A DNA stretch of 64,000 bases from Medicago truncatula (taxonomy: Eukaryota > Streptophyta > Magnoliopsida > Fabales > Fabaceae): the NCBI RefSeq assembly GCF_003473485.1, contig NC_053042.1, positions 52,601,762-52,665,761 on the forward strand, read 5' to 3'. Both the position numbers and the translations under genes were made by a program. The first letter of the stretch is position 1. The number at the start of each line of letters is the position of its first letter. Shown one piece after another: positions 10,281 through 22,509 of the stretch. Under the pieces are notes generated by a model, which worked only from the letters and a program-made list of their open reading frames with translations, was not told the origin of the DNA and ran no database searches.

Positions 10281-12256
10281 GGAACGAAGATGGAAGATAT
10301 AAAGGTGATGTCCGGTTTAAGTGTTATCACCGTATCAAATTCAAATAAGTAGCCCTTCCACCATTTACAATGCTTTCAACACTCAACAACACACACTTTT
10401 TCTTTTCTCAAAACTCCATTTCCTCTCTCATCCATTTAATAATTTATTACTTAATATTGAACAACTATATAAGACAACTTTGGTGACAATTTTTATTTCC
10501 TTTCTTTCTAGAGGTCAAAATCAATAAAAAAAAAAAAAAAAGGAAGAGAGAGAACTAGAACATAAGATAATGTGTACAAATATTTTTTCTCTTTTCCATT
10601 TAACAATCTATCCCACCACTTTTTATTTCATATTCTTATTTAATTTTATATTTTTGTTTTCATGATTACATAAAATTACAATTATTGATTATGATTAAAT
10701 TAAAATAATAAACACTTAACAATTTATCTTTTAGATTTTTGTAAAAAAAAAAAATTATTTAAATAATTTATTTTTATTTTCTTATCTTATATTATTAATA
10801 AAAACGTTCATCTTTCAATTAGAAGAATTTTGGGTGTTGAAATGATTATTATTGGGATCCATTTCACTAAAAAGAATATTAAAACTTCAAATGAAAAGCT
10901 AATAGAAAGATACTACTACGATAGTAAAAAACTTCATTTTTTTTCTGTGTCCAAATCAAATGAACCAAGCCTCTATTTATAGAAAAAAAAAATCATGATT
11001 TTTGATAAAAAAAAATAATAATTTGCAATTAAATAATTGAGTTCAAATTACTAAGTGAGATAAATCCATACAGCTAACCAGCAAACGCCACATAATATAA
11101 CTTATCCACTTATTTCTTCTCTCTCTGCATCACTGCCACGCCCACTCGTGCATGTCGGCGCGCGGGATGCACGTGCTCATTATGCCAATCAAAACGCGCT
11201 GCGTGGCTTGCTGTTCCTCGCAATTTTCAGAACTCAACTAGTTGAGTTCATTCATCACCTCTCCCCTCCACATCATTTTTCAACAAATTTCAACTCCCCA
11301 TTGCAGAACTACCAAGTGTTGAAATGGCCTTTCAACACAACCCTTAAAAATATACTAAGCAGAAATAGTTAATGCATGGAAAGGTTTGAAGAGTTTAAAG
11401 AACTACAAATATAAAAAGTAGTTGTTATAATTAAGGAGAGACCAATTGACTTATATTTTTAATATAGTATTGGGTAAAATGGTCAAAATGACTTGTAATT
11501 TTTTAAACAATGTCCTTAAGGACCGTTATTAATAACATTTTGATAACATCACACAAGCCTCCGGAATGAGGTGATGCCACTCTTAATAGAACTTTTATTA
11601 TCCATTCAATCTATAGGAAGGTTTGTCATTTTCAATGAAAGAACAAAGATAAAAGTAGTTGAACAAAAACCCACGGTTGGTTAGTTATTTAGCAATACAA
11701 TAGACGATGACAGTGACAGTGTTCCACTTGCCAATATCCATCCATATCAAAGTCATTAAGTTAGTAGCACATGCATGTGCAGGACCATCAAACAATTAGT
11801 ATCCAGTAAGGTGTATAACAAGTGCCAAAAGGAAAAGATTGATTGGAGAATGGAAAATGACAATCATATTCATAATCCAAAAAGAATGAGCTAGCTATCC
11901 TGCTCGAATCGTACAGATGAGACATATATAGAACATACAACATTTATGAAAGTGAAAAGCAAGAGGAATATCCTCCCACTTGATTCAAAGGCATCATTGG
12001 AGGATCTACCATAAATATCAAGCCTCCAAAACAATACAGCACCCCAGGCTCATCAAAATGCATTTCCCTTCCCCATTCCAACTCTCAACTCTTGTTTCTT
12101 ATGCACAGAGCCCCACCTCTCATGATTGATATTACACTTTGGTGACCAAAGAATGTGTTTTTCTTTCAAAATAAATGGCAAATTCTACTGGTCAGTGCAA
12201 TAGATAGACTGCGCAGCTTCCTACAATGGTTTCTATTCTTAGTGTCTATGCTGTGA
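10281..12256. other. Intergenic DNA between the PPR and GlcAT14-type genes
   Basis: Contains the PPR promoter side (10281-10500) and AT-rich DNA. A short GC-rich island lies at about 11100-11230, around 'gcgcgcgggatgcacgtgct'. It has an open frame, but I see no protein signature in it. The end near 11320 ('gttgaaatggcctttcaaca') looks like a MITE end without a found mate. The part 12000-12256 probably includes the 3' UTR of the next gene. Confidence 0.4.
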
Positions 12257-15200
12257 TCACTGGCACTGATTTGTCTGTGCGGTCCAGTCATCAAGAAGGC
12301 TAGAAACAGATGCCTCAAGCTTCTTAGCCTGAGGACCTGGCTTAAGAATATTGACATCACCCCACTGTGAGCACGGATCCACCCACCAGCTCCTCCGACC
12401 GGAGCACCATGCCCCTGGTGCAGCTCGGTTGCGACCACCACGTTGGAGAATTTTTTTGTCAATCATATCCAGCACGGGGTTATTAGCCTCGAACTGTCTT
12501 GCAAATGCTGCTCCACTTTCTGCCATCATATCATAAACAGATGTATTAAGGAAGAGTGGTTCCATCTTTGGAGGATTGTCCCATATCATGTATCGTAAGT
12601 CACCATTCACTGTTGTGTTCTTATATTCGGGTGCATTGCAAATGACTGAGTGAAAGTAGCCTTCTTGAGATAACTTAACATTTGTAAAATACATTAGTAG
12701 CGTTCGTGGTAAATTATCCCAACCGAAAATGCAGAACTCCAGAAAGGGTCGGCTCAATGTGACCCACGGCGAACCTGCACGGCATGAAAAGCATTCAATA
12801 TGAAAAAGAAATGGAAAAAATCATAGGCAGGGATGTGTTGCACGCATCGGAGAATATATTTACCAGTGAAGAGTTTGAATGCATCAGGTGTTGCTCTCTT
12901 CTCTGTAGCTTGAAAAATTTGACTTCTCCTTGCTAAATATGTTCCTGGATCAACTACAATAGGCTTGAATCTGTCACTCCTGCATGTGCAATTGAATAAA
13001 AACATAAATAATCCAGGACCAACTGATTAAGTGCCACAAGGTAGAGGTTTGATTCAGCAGTGGTTTTCATACTCTTTCCATCCAAGGTCACCAGTATGAT
13101 CAATGAAATTGAGGTCTCTATTCACGGAGGAGAAAACATGGGATAGATCTGTTAATAAAGACAAGCACAATATGAGCACAGTCATTAGAAGGGTCTTAGG
13201 AAAGAAGACAAACATCAAATTGAGATTTGTGAACATGGAAGAGACATGAGATATATAAGGATCTTACAACAAGCACAATTCAGTGAATAAATTTTAGAAC
13301 AATATGAGCTCTTCCTCACACATAAATTATAAAACAAAGAGTGTAAATGTTCTTGTACTGCAACAAAAATAATATAGAACAAAACTAAAATAGATACCAA
13401 GTTCTACGGTCATCTGAGAAATACCAATGCTTTGTGCTTAGTATGAGGCATGCCACAACTCCAAGAACCAAAGCAGATAAATATGTTGCAGTTCGCAATC
13501 TTAGGCTGATGAAAATATGTGGCCAACCTCAAAAAGTTTGTGTCAGCCAGCCACAACACTGTGCAGTTCAGATGCAAAAATATCATAAGAAAACATAACC
13601 TGAACAAATGAGCGGCGGGCGCAGTGGTGAAGTGAGAGTGTGTGGAAGTGATGAAGGAGAAAGGAGAATAAAGGGAAGGGAACAAAGGAGCCAATGAAAA
13701 GAGAAGGAGTTAGTTTGGAACTATTTTGTTGAAATGTGTGAGTGGATGTCAGATATTGATATGGTTTATTTGTTGGGAAGATAACAACCAATTAATCACG
13801 ACGGAGTTGAGAGCAGGGGAAAAAATCAACAGAGGTATATACACTGTCAGCAAGGACCTTAATGTTTTCACAATTTAAAGAGAAAATACAGTGGGTGTTT
13901 GCTTTCGCATTTGCAAGGGAATTAAATGCATGTTCAATGTGAAGCTCCAGCTGGTAGCTTCATTCACTACCATGAGGTTAGCGGTTCTAAAGATCTACAT
14001 AATAGATAATCATTAATCCCATCGATAATGAACTCAACTTCCATTTCCCTTGAATCGTGACGCTGACCCCCTCTTACTCACACCACTCTATCTTTTGTGA
14101 TAACTTTTCATCTTATGCACAATTTGTTACATTTGAGCGCATGCTGAGTTATATCCTATAGTCACCATATCAGTTAGACTACCTACTAATTTAGCACTGG
14201 AATATTTATTCCACTGTATAAGGATGCCTAAAAATCCCTGCAACTAAAATACCATGCCATCCTCCAGTCTTCTTAGATTTGTATAATTAGATTACGGTTT
14301 CTCAATTCATAGGCAAATAAGAACAATCGAATGAAATCACATGCAATCAGAAGAAACTCTTGGTCTCTTATCACAGATCCTAACAATTATAACTACATGA
14401 GATATTCAACTATTTAAGGCATGAATAAAATTCCCAGCTCAGAACCAATCTCTTCACGGAAAGTTTCATTGAGTTCCCTCAGCATATAGAGGTAGTTTGA
14501 TGAATCTATACCTCGGAATATATATTTTTAAGATGAAAACAATAAATTCTTTCAAAGAGGAACAGGCAGAGGGGTCCAGGGGAGGCAATTGAGCCCTGGC
14601 CCATCCTCTATAACGCTCCCCCCCCCCAAAAAAAAAAAAAAATACCCTTCTACTATCTCTATCTACTCACTCCTCTCCCCCTATCTGTGACCCCTGTTTC
14701 AACTGTACACCTTTTTACCCTTTTCATAGCCCCCTCTTAACTAATTTTTTGACTTCACTTCCTGGCTGTTACCAAACATTCCTTATGCGTGGACGACAAA
14801 TCTCATGAATAACTTGTCTTTTCACCTTAGTGTCCTATACAAACTCAATACTATTGTAGTCTAATCATGGACAGTATCCAATAAACTGTAAAATTCATTT
14901 GAAAAACCAAATTAGAAAAAAAAATCAAAGTACCATCTGGACAGGGCTCATTTTAATCAAGCTGTTGCAACCAATCCAATGTTATAACCTGAAGACATTT
15001 CGGTATCATTCAAAAAGTATAAACCTTATACTTCAGGATCTCAAATTAAAAAAGGCTATCGAAAAATGATGAAAACTTACAGTTTAAGGACCTAATAAGA
15101 AAAGGCATCTATGAATACTTAGTCTTTTACTGATATAACACAAATTCAAGCAGATCAATGATAAGAAATCATTTCCCTATAATGCAGAGCAACTTTGGAG

Positions 15201-16006
15201 CAAGCTTATTGACTTGAACATTAATTCTAAGATATCATGATTCCAATTAATACTGCATTTCAAATTTCCTAAATCAATCAAACCTGGCCATGAAAACGGT
15301 GAATAAAAGGATAAAAAACTGAAATAGAAACAAAACTCCTAAACAGTGGCAGAAACATTCCAATGAATACCAAACCACCACACACAGAACAATCTCAATA
15401 TTGAATTGCCAAGCTCGTTAGTTTAAAACACACTAATTGTTCAAATTTCCAACTAACACTACACTCATTGCTGTATATAGAAACATCCACAAAGCAATCA
15501 GAAATAACCAAAATTTGCATACCATCCTGTGTAATGAGAGGATAATCACGAGCACTCAAAGTGATAAACCAATTCCATCCACTATCCAATTTAAGCATAA
15601 TAGCAGCAGCACGTAGCGTAATAGCAACATTGGAAGAACCCAAATAAGTGATCCAATCAGCCTTGCCAACCACATCAACATTCCCGAAAGCCCGAATCGC
15701 GGGAACAGAACTAACAGCATCAGCCAAACCCTGTCTCTCTTCATTCCTAGCATCCATACCAAGATGAAGCAAATAACGGTTCCTCGGATGATAAACAGCC
15801 AACAACAAACGAAAGATCCGGTCTTTATCACCATGTCCACCAGAGATGAAGTATGCAAAAGCAGGAGGGTAATGAGAACCATGTTGAACAAAAGATGGAA
15901 AAGGCTTTTGAGAACTGAAAGTTGAAAAAGAAGACATTAACAAAAGCATTAGAGATAAAACTGCTGCACTGAATAGCGTGAAAAGCCATTTTTTTTCAGC
16001 TCCCAT
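12257..16006 (-). CDS. Branch-family (GT14) beta-glucuronosyltransferase-like protein
   Basis: Four exons on the minus strand: 16006-15523, 13148-13073, 12979-12864 and 12774-12257. All junctions are GT/AG and the frame is kept, giving about 397 residues. A Met-Gly-Ala-Glu-Lys-Lys-Trp start, a single TM segment at about residues 8-28 and a luminal GT14 domain make it a type II Golgi protein. Family landmarks: FAYFISGGHGD, HLGMDARNEE, DWITYLG, LSARDYPLITQDD-like, DLNFIDHTGDLGWKE, AFKLFTGSPWVTLSRPF, IFGWDNLPRTLLMYF and EGYFHSVICN. Plant relatives (GlcAT14A-C) add glucuronic acid to arabinogalactan glycans. A Met four codons upstream (16018) is in frame, but relatives start at MGAEKKW. Intron 1 is about 2.4 kb. 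Confidence 0.92.
13403..13700 (-). other. Possible small membrane-protein ORF inside intron 1
   Basis: Within intron 1 of the GT14 gene and on the same strand, one frame reads LRTATYLSALVLGVVACLIL and then STKHWYFSDDRRTWY, that is, one clean TM segment with a charged tail before a stop. A CAG just upstream could be a splice acceptor. It may be an alternative exon, a small nested gene or chance. I do not recognise it. Confidence 0.25.
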
Positions 16007-16901
16007 AACTGATTTCACTACGTGGGCATATGAAAGTTTAGATTTTGAGAAGTGGGTTTGGTTAAAGTTTGGATTTTGAAACTAATTGCGTTACTGGGTC
16101 GTTGAAGATCTTGGATTTTTGAAACTCTATGTTGATGATGCACATCGAAGTAATAGATAGATAAATAAAATTGAAGATGTAAAATTGAAAACCCAGATCA
16201 GAAATTTCCAAAAATTTGCTCCAGAATTGTTGTTGATTCTTAGTAATTGAATGTTGGAATTTTTGTGGAAAGGTAAATTAGGAAAGTGGGGTTTGTTAAA
16301 GAGGGTTAGGTTTTTTTTTTTTTGGTTAGATTGGTTGTTGGGGGAGTTACAGAAGAAGATGGAGATTGGAGATCACGGATTTGTATTTTTCTTTCTTATG
16401 TTCTCATTGTCATTCATTCAAGTCAAATTTCAGGTTTATTTCTTACCAAAAAAATATATTAAGGTTTATTTCATTATAAAAAGAATAAAAAAAGCCTAGA
16501 AGGATTTGTCAAAAAAAGCCTAGAAGGATGCAATGAAAGCAGATGATCAAAAAAAGTGGAGAAGAATATACATGCATTACATGAAAGCAGATTTTATTTG
16601 GGGCCCTTATTTGGCTGATATAAATTTAAGACTTTAAATCAATGATAATGGAAATGATTATATTTGACAAATAATTTTAGTCAAAAAAATATCCACATTT
16701 AATATCTGCCATGCTTCAAATAGATTACATTTAATAAAATATTAGACAAAATATATAAAAATAATTAAGAGTTTGATGCACAATAAAGGAAATGAGATTA
16801 TTTTTTTTTCTCTTTCTAATTAGAGACCAGAATTTGTTGGTGTTATATTATCAGTTTTAAAATACACTTACAAAAGTTAATTTTGTTGTAAAATTATATT
16901 A
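16007..16901. other. 5' flank of the GT14 gene, then AT-rich spacer
   Basis: The first 300 bases are the likely promoter and 5' UTR of the GT14 gene. 'aaaaagcctagaaggat' is directly duplicated near 16489-16530. The rest is AT-rich with no gene. Confidence 0.4.
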
Positions 16902-17884
16902 AGAGTTTTTCTAATTACACCCTGATTAATCATGGTTGCACCTCAAAATGATAAAATTACCCTTCCATAAAATTAATTTTCGAAAAACATCTTTCTTTTT
17001 TCTTGGTTATACCCTAAAATCTCTCTTCAATTTAAGTAGGTTATGTAAACTTAGTTTCAGTAGGTCATGTAAACTGAGTTTAAGTGTACATACTTAAATT
17101 CAGTTTAAGTAGGTCATGTAAACCGAGTTTAAGTGTACATTTAAAAGTTCAACAATTTTTCAATGATTCTACGTAATCTCAGTTTAAGTATGTACATATA
17201 AACTTATTTTAAGTAGGTCATGTAAACTGAGTTTAAGTGCATATTTAAAAGTTCAACCTTGTTCAATGATTCTACGTAATCTCAGTAATCTCAGTTTAAA
17301 TATATACATATAAACTTATTTTAAGCAGGTCATGTAAACTAAGTTTAAGTAGGTCATGTAAACTGAGTTTAAGTGTACATCTAAAAGTTCAATCTTGTTA
17401 AATGATTATACGTAATATCAGTTTAAGTATGTACATGTAAACTCAGTTTAAGTAGGTTATGTAAACTAAGTTTAAGTAGATTATGTAAACTAAGTTTACA
17501 TGAACCTACTTAAACTGAATTTAAGTTAACCTCAACAATGTAAAACTGAAACTGTCGTATAGTGCAGTTTAACAAGAAGAATAAAATTGAAACCAACATT
17601 ATTGAAAAAGAAAAAAAATTCACTTATTTATATGCAATCGAGTATGAATGAAAGATGTTTTGATTCACTCTTTAATCTTCCATAGAGATTAATTGAACAT
17701 CAGGACTGTTTGATCGTTGGTGGGTGAAAGAGAGTGGAATTTTAGAGTGACAATGAATGAAATCAAGATTTTAAGTAAATTTATATAAAAGTGACAATGA
17801 ATGAAATCAAGATTGTATTATCAAAAACTTTTTTAAAAAACCGAGTGTAACCAAAAATATATAGGGTGTGAATAGAAAAACTCT
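16902..17884. mobile_element. Non-autonomous TIR element carrying a minisatellite
   Basis: A 983-base element with ends AGAGTTTTTCTAATTACACC and, inverted at the right, AGAGTTTTTCTATTCACACC (20 of 22 bases match). It is flanked by a perfect TATATTA duplication (16895-16901 and 17885-17891). There is no coding capacity. About half of it (17026-17520) is a tandem array (separate entry). A 7-base TSD with an AGAG terminus does not fit a superfamily cleanly; Mutator-like or an unassigned class is possible. Confidence 0.78.
17026..17520. repeat. Minisatellite of a 'gtttaagtaggtcatgtaaa' type
   Basis: A unit of about 22-24 bases is repeated many times, with the variants 'gtcatgtaaactgagttta', 'gtcatgtaaactaagttta' and 'gtacatataaacttatttta'. 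A higher-order unit of about 120 bases, marked by 'ttcaatgattctacgtaat', is seen at least three times (near 17158, 17258 and 17396). It lies wholly inside the TIR element. Confidence 0.8.
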
Positions 17885-17897
17885 TATATTAAATCTT

Positions 17898-18893
17898 GGC
17901 TTAATACATGTTTTAATCCCTTAACTTATTTTCGGATTTCATTTTGGTCCCCTAACTATAAAGTGTCTCAATTTGGTCCCTTGTGTCTTTTGTCGTTACC
18001 TCTTTTGGTCCTATCCGTTACATTTTAACTGTTTGATCTATTTTTCAAATAGAAACCGTTGGATCATGTAGGTTTATTGTAGCCTACGGTGAATGATTAA
18101 CACCTGATTTTTTTGAAGCCAAAAATATATAAAAAATTCATATTTTTTATAAAATCATTTTCAAAATTAAAAAATATTTTTTTTTACGAAATTTTTAAAA
18201 AAGGTCAAAAAAAAAGTTTTTTTAATTTTTTCCTACAAAATTCTGGAATCTGGAAAAATATATAAAAAATTCAGATTTTAAAATTAGAAAAAAAAAAATT
18301 CCAGAATTTTTATAAAATCTTTTCCAAGATTTAAAAATTTGAAAAAAATTAATTTTTTACGAAATTTAAAAAAAAGGTCAGATTTATAATTTTTTTAATT
18401 TTTTCTACAAAATTCTGGAAAATATTTTAATTTTGAAAAATATATAAAAAAATTGAGATTTTTATAAAATATTTTTCAAAATTTGAAAAAAAAATAATTT
18501 TTGTACCAGATTTTTTTTAAAATTTTTTTTTCTGCAAAATTCTGAAAAATATTTTAATTTTTAAAAATCTGGATACAAATTATTTTAAAAATATATAAAA
18601 TGATGAAGATTGATGGTGATTTTAAATTTATATTTTTGGGAAAATCAAGAAAAATAAAAATGATTATATGTTGTGAGCCCATTGTATACTTGTGTACTTT
18701 TCAAATCTAGCCCTTGATCATCAATCTTAAATGATATGTGGACAAGGGTTAACTATTTTTGAAAACAAACTAACGGAGATGACCAAAAGAGGTAACGGCA
18801 GAAGACATAAGGGACCAAATTGAGACACTTTATAGTTAGGGGACCAAAATGAAATCCGAAAATAAGTTAAGGGACGAAAGCATATATTAAGCC
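17898..18893. mobile_element. MULE-type non-autonomous element, copy A
   Basis: A 996-base element starting 'ggcttaatacatgttttaat' and ending with its inverse '...gcatatattaagcc'. The inverted ends run for more than 100 bases and contain 'ttcggatttcattttggtcc' and 'aaagtgtctcaatttggtcc'. It is flanked by a perfect 9-base duplication TTAAATCTT (17889-17897 and 18894-18902), the Mutator signature. The interior is AT-rich and non-coding. It inserted immediately beside the previous element's TSD. A second copy in the opposite orientation lies at 57154-58488. Confidence 0.88.
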
Positions 18894-19101
18894 TTAAATC
18901 TTTAATTTAATTCATGATTTTTTTTTTTTTGTGGTAGTCAGGTTTAAACCCTAAACTTTATCCATATTATATATTGTCCATATCAATTCCAATTATGTTA
19001 AGTTCACGAAAACTTTTGAGAAATAATTTAGTTTATAATTTGAGTTGTACAAAAATAATAATGATAATATTGTGATATGTATTTTACACATAATATTCTA
19101 C

Positions 19102-19705
19102 CATCAGCAGCAGTTGAAGACTCGCCAGGCTTTTGAATATGCCGCAGTTGCTCAACTGCCCTATCAAGCAGTTCCAATCGAAGTGTCTTACCATCGAAGA
19201 ACAATACAGCATCACTTTCCTTGTATTCCTCACTAGTTCCCTCAAATGTCACCTTGGACTTTCCTATTTGTTTGTTCTGAGATTCCACAGAGACGCTTTT
19301 CTCTTCAGTGTTGCTTAGCAATCCTGGCTTAGCACTATCAGCTGACTGAGGCTTAAATTCATCTATAAAAATTTCAAAGCTAAGATTAAAACACAAAATA
19401 GACATAAAAAATAAGAATAAAAGGCAACTTAAAAAATCATAACAATATATTTATTTCAAATCAAGCATGAATTTTCATGTTGATAGGAACAATTAGGAAA
19501 CAAATGAAAACATTCCAAACACAATATTATAAAAGGATTATTTTGCTTTGTAACTTACACCGTAGAGTGCAGTATTTGTTATAGGATTCATCTTTGAAAG
19601 AAGGTCCTAGAGTGAGATTGTAACACTCATCAGAATCAGGATCCGCCTTGAGTTCTTTAGATTTGTGTGTCACTATGGAAGAGAAGTCCAGGAACTTGAC
19701 ACGGC
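19102..19705 (-). pseudogene. Fragment of a plant ELL-associated factor (EAF) gene
   Basis: Two exon-like blocks (19705-19559 and 19362-19102) join with GT/AG signals and a kept frame. The first ends YNLTLGPSFKDESYNKYCTL. The second reads YEFKPQSADSAKPGLL, then KVTFEGTSEEYKESDAVLFF and DGKTLRLELLDRAVEQLRHI. This is the N-terminal EAF domain of plant homologues of the transcription elongation cofactor that partners ELL. The 5' block begins with FLDFSSIVTHKSKELKAD, which I do not recognise as part of EAF, so the fragment may be fused to other sequence. Downstream exons are missing and the MULE at 17898 lies close by. It is probably a partial duplicate, not a working gene. Confidence 0.7.
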
Positions 19706-19989
19706 CTGTTTGGATGAATTTTTATTAAACTCATTAGATTCAAAAATAAATGAACAGATAAAGATAAACCAAATCAACAAAGTACATATTGTATCCTCAT
19801 CTATCCTTCTATCACACTCTAAACTCTCTAAAAGAGTCCATAATTATAATAGAACATGATAAATGCATTCTGACTATTTTTACCTCTGTCAGCACCACCA
19901 AAACAATTTTATTGACTACATTTTCAGATTGTATTATTCATTGGAGATAGATTACATTTATACTTGTGATATAATCGCGTAAACATAAA

Positions 19990-21700
19990 GCTGATGATTA
20001 GAAACCCAAAAGCTAATAAATTATCAGCATTACTATTAACAGAAGCAAATGAAAAGTTCTAGCTAACTGATTTATCCTATTTTGGTGTTACCTCTCAACA
20101 TACCCCCTTTCTAAGGTGTTTCCACAGATAAACGACGAATGATTCCTTACGATTGATAAAATGATGGTATAAGAAATTCTTGGCCATTATGATTGATAGA
20201 AGGATTTCATAATAGTCCATATGAAGCTGTGTCTAGTTTCATGTCTGTATAGTTTCATCCCTGTAAGTCTAGACTTATCATCAATAATCGTTGAAGTATC
20301 AAATATTGAACATAGAATCGAAATGCAGAATAGGGAAACCAGGTATCATAATCTATCATATCAAACAAAGAATCAGAAATAATGGTACTATTATGAAATG
20401 ACAATCTTCTTTGTTTAGAGAAATGACAAATTTCACATGCTTTTTGGACATGCAAGCAACATAGTAATCAATGTGATATGTGGCACTAGCACCTAAGTTC
20501 AAGATTAAAAAGATGTTGAATTTTTACCTGAAATTGAAGAGGAAGTGATGATATTATCTGTAGCAACAAGGTTTGAGGTATGAGAGGTGGTTGCAGGATT
20601 GGATTGTGGAAGTTGTGACAAGGCATTTGGATTTGTATGAACCTTGATACTGAGTTGTTTTCTTTCTTCATTTTTCAATCCTTGAAAATGCCTCGTCCAG
20701 GACAGGAATGGGATCAATACCAAGGATTTCGGAACGAGTAGCAGCAAAATTGTCATTCAACCCTTGAAGAAAGTATAAAGTCTCATCTTCCGACCTATGA
20801 TCAATAGCAGTGTCATAAGCATAGCACGTAGAACGACATCGAGAGATAGGTCGAAAAAGAGCCAGCTCGTCAAGAAGATTCTTGAGTTTTGTTCTGTAAC
20901 TACTAACTGAAGAGTCACCTTGTTTCAATGAAAAAAGATGAGAACAAAGTTGATAAATTGGGACAAATTTACCATGGGAGTATCTATCTTTGAGTACTCT
21001 TGCCAAAGAACTGAAGCATCCGTGATATCTTCGATGCTTTCTTGAATCAGTGAAGATATGGTGGCACGTACACCAGATAACACAAAATCATTGCATCTCT
21101 TCCAAGTAGGAAAAAGTGGGTCAGTGGAATCTGGTTTCTTGATTGTGCCATCAAGAAATACAAACTTGTTCTTACTTTCCAAAACACCGATCATGGCTTT
21201 AGACTGGGTAGCATAGTTAGGGCCCTTCATCTCTTCGGTTTGGAAAAAGCCACGATCATCTTAAGAATGTGGTAGGGGCTCAAACGATCATTTGCATAAT
21301 CAGTTTCCATGGAGGAAGAAGATTATTCACAGAGAAAAGAGAGAAGCAAAGTGAGAAAAGAGAGAATCTTTATTTTTTATTTTTTTTCCACTGATATCAG
21401 ATTAAGAGATTGTGAACTCTAATTCTAATCATTGTAGATGAGTTACGTAACCAAAAGCTAACAAACTAAAACAGAAAGCAACTGAAAATTTCTAACTAAC
21501 TAACCATCTGATATTCCTTTTTTTAAAAAAAAAAACTAGCTGATATTTCCTATCTGTTACTTATCAGATTACATAAACCGACCTTGAACTAACTATATTT
21601 ATATCTTGGAGAGAGAGAGTCTAACTAACTCTGTAACCGTTTTTGCTATTCAATTTTTCTCAGTGGTAAAATGGAGGTGAGATGCTTATATAGTGACTTC
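19990..21700 (-). mobile_element. Ty1/copia LTR retrotransposon remnant
   Basis: Fossil copy on the minus strand. Parts recognised: a gag region (about 20505-21310), a short pre-integrase/integrase zinc-finger segment (about 20255-20455), a purine-rich tract near 20101, and LTR-like sequence on both sides (about 19990-20100 and 21430-21700). The two LTR-like parts share 'ccaaaagctaa' and neighbouring motifs. The copy is incomplete, lacking most of pol, and is broken in several places. LTR divergence suggests that it is old. Confidence 0.75.
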
Positions 21701-22508
21701 AACTAGCTTAGAGTTAGATGAGTCAATGTTATTCCTAATTCCTAATATGACCTCAATTAACTATAGTTAATTTAGTCAATACAATCTAATAATAATCAAA
21801 ATAAGAGTCATTTAAAAATTAGAAATAAAAATAGGGATTTTCAATAAAGGCTAAATTGGTTATTTAAATAATTACTTGTTGCAAATAAATTTTGTTTATA
21901 CGAGTAATGAGATTTTACAACAAAAACTCCACGCTCCCTCAATCCTCATTTCGTTTCATATCAACTCTCTTTTCTTTTTTTTTTTGACAAATTTTCATAT
22001 CAACTCTCTTGTGATCATCAATCTTCACAAGAAGGAATAATGGTATTATATTGTATGTTATTTCTTCAAAAAAAAGAAGATATATATTGTATGCTATTAT
22101 TGATAAAAAAAAAATATATAAATCAGAATATAAAAAAAAATTATAAGGGAATTTATATGTTTTTTTATAAATAATTTAACCAATAAAATATACTTTAACA
22201 ATGTCTCCTTGATCATAACTCAATTGATGAAAATATTATAATATGGGTCTTACTAACCAGTGCCATCAGGACAATGGTTAAGGAAACCAAAAGTAGTATA
22301 TTTACATTAAATTCAACAATGTTTTGACTTTTAAAAAGTAAATTTTTCACTTTTCACCATTTTCTAATACAATATTTCTATTTTTATCATCTTAACTAAT
22401 GCCTAAAGAGCACTCTTTAGCATTTCATATTATAAAGCTGATATTTAAATCTAAATTCCTCATTTATTATTCCATTAAGAGATGATATTCTATCCATTAT
22501 ATTAATTG
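21701..22508. other. AT-rich spacer
   Basis: No gene is seen. The part around 22255-22430 ('ccagtgccatcaggac' to 'taaagagcactctttag') resembles ends of a legume MITE class, but boundaries could not be set. Confidence 0.35.
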
Positions 22509-22509
22509 G

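Noticed and set aside
11148-11372. 74-codon frame in a GC-rich island
   Set aside because: Arg/Ala-rich start from a short GC block only; no domain, no homologue recognised, and it passes into ordinary AT-rich DNA.
12166-12536. Other-frame ORFs over the last exon of the GT14 gene
   Set aside because: Shadows of the coding exon, whose frame, splice sites and family motifs are clear.
14580-14645. C-run and A-run as an element end in GT14 intron 1
   Set aside because: Simple-sequence tract; the neighbouring 'ggggtccaggggaggcaatt' may be an old repeat, but no boundaries can be supported.
20100-21310. Gag-like frames as a host gene
   Set aside because: They belong to a broken Ty1/copia copy with LTR-like flanks, so they are treated as a fossil.
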